Shown: positions 12,881-15,230 of the stretch, piece by piece
Layout: each line of letters starts with the position of its first letter
How positions within the stretch are numbered: the first letter of the stretch is position 1
Source: Bacillota bacterium
Lineage (GTDB): Bacteria; Bacillota; Clostridia; Lachnospirales; Lachnospiraceae
Direction: 5' to 3'
Assembly: GCA_023460575.1 (NCBI GenBank)
Contig: JAEWPQ010000135.1
Coordinates: forward strand, 1-15,230
Length of the DNA stretch: 15,230 bases
The notes under the pieces: model-generated
What the model saw: only the letters and a program-made list of their open reading frames with translations
Database searches by the model: none
What the model was told of the DNA's origin: nothing
Program-made: the position numbers and the translations under genes

Positions 12881-14857
12881 TCAGCAAATCTCTGCTCCGG
12901 ATGGCATTGCCTTTTCCGGAACCATAAGAGATAAATTACCCTGTGCATCTTCCGCACATAAAAGCATTCCTTCTGATAAAACACCAGCCAGCTTCGCTGG
13001 TTTTAAGTTTACCACAACCATAACCTTTTTTCCAACCATTTCTTCCGGTGAGTAATGGGCCTTAATACCGCTGACAATCTGTTTAACCTGGCTTCCTATC
13101 TTAACTTTGGAACACAAAAGTTTTTTTGACTTCGCTACCGCTTCGCAGGCAATTATTTCACCGACCTGAAACTGCAGCTTTGCAAAATCCTCATATTCAA
13201 TTTCCGGTTTTGCTTCTATATCGATTCCGTCATCTTCCGGAGATTCCCTCTCCTCATTAACACTTTCCCCGGCTGCATTCATCGCTTCCACCTTCTCCAT
13301 CACTTCCTTGATATCCATACGTGCAAATAAAATCTCCGGCTTGTCAGTCACTTTGCTGCCAGATGGGTATAAACCAAATTCATTCATCTGGGACAGCTCT
13401 CTTTTTGTTGTATTGAGCTGAGTAAGAATTTTGACAGAGGTTTCGGGCATAAAGGATTCCAGAAGTGATGCTCCAATGGTAATTGCTTCTGTCAGGTTAT
13501 AAAGAACAGTTTCCAGGCGGGCTTTTGAAGCCTCATCCTTTGCAAGAGTCCACGGTGCTGTCTCATCAATATATTTATTGCTTCTTCTGAAGATATTAAA
13601 AATTGACGTGATTGCATCTGCGACACGGAGTTTCTCCATCTTCTCGCTGACTTTCTTCACTTCGTCAAGCACAACCGCTTTTAAATCCTCATCAAATGCA
13701 TCTTTCGTACCGCCATCTCTTACCACACCTTCAAAATACTTATTGGACATGGAAATTGTACGGTTTACAAGATTGCCCAGAATATTGGCAAGATCAGAAT
13801 TCATGCGCTCAACCATAAGCTCCCAGGAAATAATTCCATCATTGTCAAAAGGCATCTCGTGAAGCACAAAATAACGGACTGCATCCACACCGAAGAAATC
13901 CACCAGTGTATCAGCGTAAAGAACGTTACCCTTGGATTTACTCATCTTTCCATCACCCTGCAGCAGCCACGGATGGCCAAATACCTGTTTTGGAAGGGGC
14001 ACATTAAGTGCCATTAAGAAAATTGGCCAGTAAATGGTATGGAAACGGATAATATCCTTACCAATCAGATGAAGGTCTGCAGGCCAGAGTTTTGAAAACT
14101 GGTCACTGTTTTTTCCATCGCAGTCATAACCGATTCCTGTAATATAATTTGTCAGTGCATCCAGCCATACATAAGTAACATGCCTTGGATCAAATGTCAC
14201 CGGGATTCCCCATGTAAAAGTGGTTCTGGACACGCATAAATCCTGAAGCCCTGGAAGAAGGAAGTTATTCATCATCTCATTCTTTCTTGATACGGGCTGT
14301 ATAAAATCTGGGTTTTCATTAATATGCCGGATCAGTCGGTCGGCATACTTGCTCATACGGAAGAAATAAGCTTCTTCCTTTGCCGGTTTTACTTCCCTGC
14401 CGCAATCCGGACATTTTCCATCTACCAGCTGGGACTCTGTAAAGAAAGACTCACATGGGGTACAGTATAAGCCTTCATAATATCCTTTATAGATATCTCC
14501 CTGATCATAGAGCTTTTTAAAGATTTTCTGAACCTGTTTTTCATGCTCCGGATCAGTCGTACGGATAAATTTGTCATAAGAGGTATTCATCAGATCCCAG
14601 ATTGTTTTGATCTGGCCGGCTGCCTGATCCACGAACTCCTTAGGTGTTATTCCTGCTGCTGCCGCTTTCTCCTCAATCTTCTGTCCGTGCTCATCAGTTC
14701 CTGTCTGAAAGAACACATCATATCCTTCTTCTCGTTTAAACCGTGCTATGGCATCAGCCAGAACTGCCTCATAGGTGTTGCCGATATGAGGTTTACCCGA
14801 TGCATATGCAATGGCGGTAGTAATGTAATATGGCTTTTTGTTCGAATCTTTACACAT
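12881..14857 (-). CDS. metG: Methionyl-tRNA synthetase
   Basis: A class I aminoacyl-tRNA synthetase that charges tRNA-Met, 658 aa, of the form with a C-terminal tRNA-binding domain. Features in order: the HIGH-type motif HIGN (residues 24-27), a zinc knuckle with C132, C135, C149 and C152, KMSKSKGN (304-311), the helical anticodon-binding domain, a Glu-rich linker near 525-545, and an EMAP/Arc1-like OB fold from about 550 (KLQFQVGEI, KIVSG-type core, NLKPAKLAGVLSEGM). The start at ATG 14857 has GGAGG (14870-14866) 8 nt upstream. A T-box leader with a Met specifier precedes it, so expression should rise when uncharged tRNA-Met accumulates. It is the first gene of the operon with the TraX gene, tatD and rsmA. 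Confidence 0.97.
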   Translation of the reverse strand: MCKDSNKKPYYITTAIAYASGKPHIGNTYEAVLADAIARFKREEGYDVFFQTGTDEHGQKIEEKAAAAGITPKEFVDQAAGQIKTIWDLMNTSYDKFIRTTDPEHEKQVQKIFKKLYDQGDIYKGYYEGLYCTPCESFFTESQLVDGKCPDCGREVKPAKEEAYFFRMSKYADRLIRHINENPDFIQPVSRKNEMMNNFLLPGLQDLCVSRTTFTWGIPVTFDPRHVTYVWLDALTNYITGIGYDCDGKNSDQFSKLWPADLHLIGKDIIRFHTIYWPIFLMALNVPLPKQVFGHPWLLQGDGKMSKSKGNVLYADTLVDFFGVDAVRYFVLHEMPFDNDGIISWELMVERMNSDLANILGNLVNRTISMSNKYFEGVVRDGGTKDAFDEDLKAVVLDEVKKVSEKMEKLRVADAITSIFNIFRRSNKYIDETAPWTLAKDEASKARLETVLYNLTEAITIGASLLESFMPETSVKILTQLNTTKRELSQMNEFGLYPSGSKVTDKPEILFARMDIKEVMEKVEAMNAAGESVNEERESPEDDGIDIEAKPEIEYEDFAKLQFQVGEIIACEAVAKSKKLLCSKVKIGSQVKQIVSGIKAHYSPEEMVGKKVMVVVNLKPAKLAGVLSEGMLLCAEDAQGNLSLMVPEKAMPSGAEIC

Positions 14858-14912
14858 AATCTTTTCCTCCAGAAATATAATGAGATGCAGGGTGAATCAT
14901 TTCCCAACAAAG

Positions 14913-14956
14913 AAAAACCCGTCTAAAAAATTCCTCATAGGAAATTTAAAGACGGG
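14913..14956 (-). terminator. T-box-controlled terminator upstream of metG
   Basis: A 17-nt arm (14956-14940) pairs with 14934-14918 around a TATGA-type loop, with a minor internal mismatch, and is followed by five U. The arm nearest the T-box sequence would be sequestered in the antiterminator when uncharged tRNA binds. Confidence 0.88.
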
Positions 14957-15212
14957 GCACTATCCCGTGATACCACTTTAATTTTATCCATGCCTTACAG
15001 CACAGACCTCACCGGCTGCGTTCTAATCAAAAGCTTTTCAGAATAGAGCTTATGGTATATAATAACAGTCTGACACGATAACGGGTGTGACCGTCGAAAT
15101 TTAAAGGCTCAGAAAGCCAATTCAACTTCGCTGCTCCAAGGCCATGTTGGGAAATACGCTCAGGCTTCCTTTTCAGCTACCGGAATTCTCTGTACATGAG
15201 GCGGGTTTCTTA
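14913..15212 (-). promoter_or_regulatory. T-box riboswitch of metG (Met specifier)
   Basis: A tRNA-sensing leader on the minus strand, about 300 nt. The T-box sequence reads AAAGTGGTATCACGGG (14979-14964), a variant of AAGGGTGGTACCGCGG; its UGGU would pair with a tRNA ending A-CCA, which fits the A73 discriminator of tRNA-Met. The terminator follows: CCCGTCTTTAAATTTCC pairs with GGAATTTTTTAGACGGG (14956-14918), then TTTTT. In the Stem I region, GGTAGCTG and the following purine-rich loop are recognisable, and CAACATGGCC carries ATG (15145-15143) at the expected specifier position. The 5' limit is approximate and the promoter is probably outside the window. Specifier, discriminator and downstream gene agree on methionine. 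Confidence 0.9.
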
Positions 15213-15230
15213 CTCTTCTTTTCTTAGCAT

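Overview
The window looks like ordinary chromosome of an anaerobic Firmicute of the Lachnospiraceae / Clostridium cluster XIVa type. I infer this from strong AAGGAGG-type ribosome binding sites, sigma-A promoters with TGn extended -10 boxes, a T-box upstream of metG, the metG-tatD-rsmA order, a UPF0340 (YwlG) gene and a DhaS-like TetR protein. A species cannot be named from the sequence alone. No CRISPR array, insertion sequence, phage gene, tRNA or rRNA was seen.

Plus-strand half (1-5582). nagB (glucosamine-6-phosphate deaminase) has its own promoter. Three bases after its stop lies a near-consensus promoter (884-912) that starts a leader of about 315 nt. The leader holds a 9-bp long-range helix, a possible 50-codon leader ORF and an intrinsic terminator, and it precedes a three-gene ABC-2 exporter (two different permeases and an ATPase). 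This conditional-looking leader is the most interesting element of the window. A bacteriohemerythrin gene with its own terminator follows. Next is a HIT-family gene and a UPF0340 gene, probably one operon, which ends at a terminator shared with the convergent gene.

Minus-strand middle (5590-9200). There is an orphan peptide-binding lipoprotein with its own promoter. Upstream of it lies an oleate hydratase of a divergent type, with an N-terminal membrane segment and Met where the usual catalytic Glu is expected. The 208-bp region between the oleate hydratase and a divergent 77-aa gene of unknown function is dense in perfect palindromes and inverted repeats.

Housekeeping operon (9639-15230, minus). 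A Met-specific T-box riboswitch controls metG, followed by a TraX-family membrane protein, tatD, rsmA and a TetR/DhaS-like regulator. The regulator gene is broken by an in-frame TAG at codon 50, directly after its DNA-recognition helix. Its stop codon overlaps that of the convergent 77-aa gene. rnmV, often found between tatD and rsmA in Firmicutes, is absent here.
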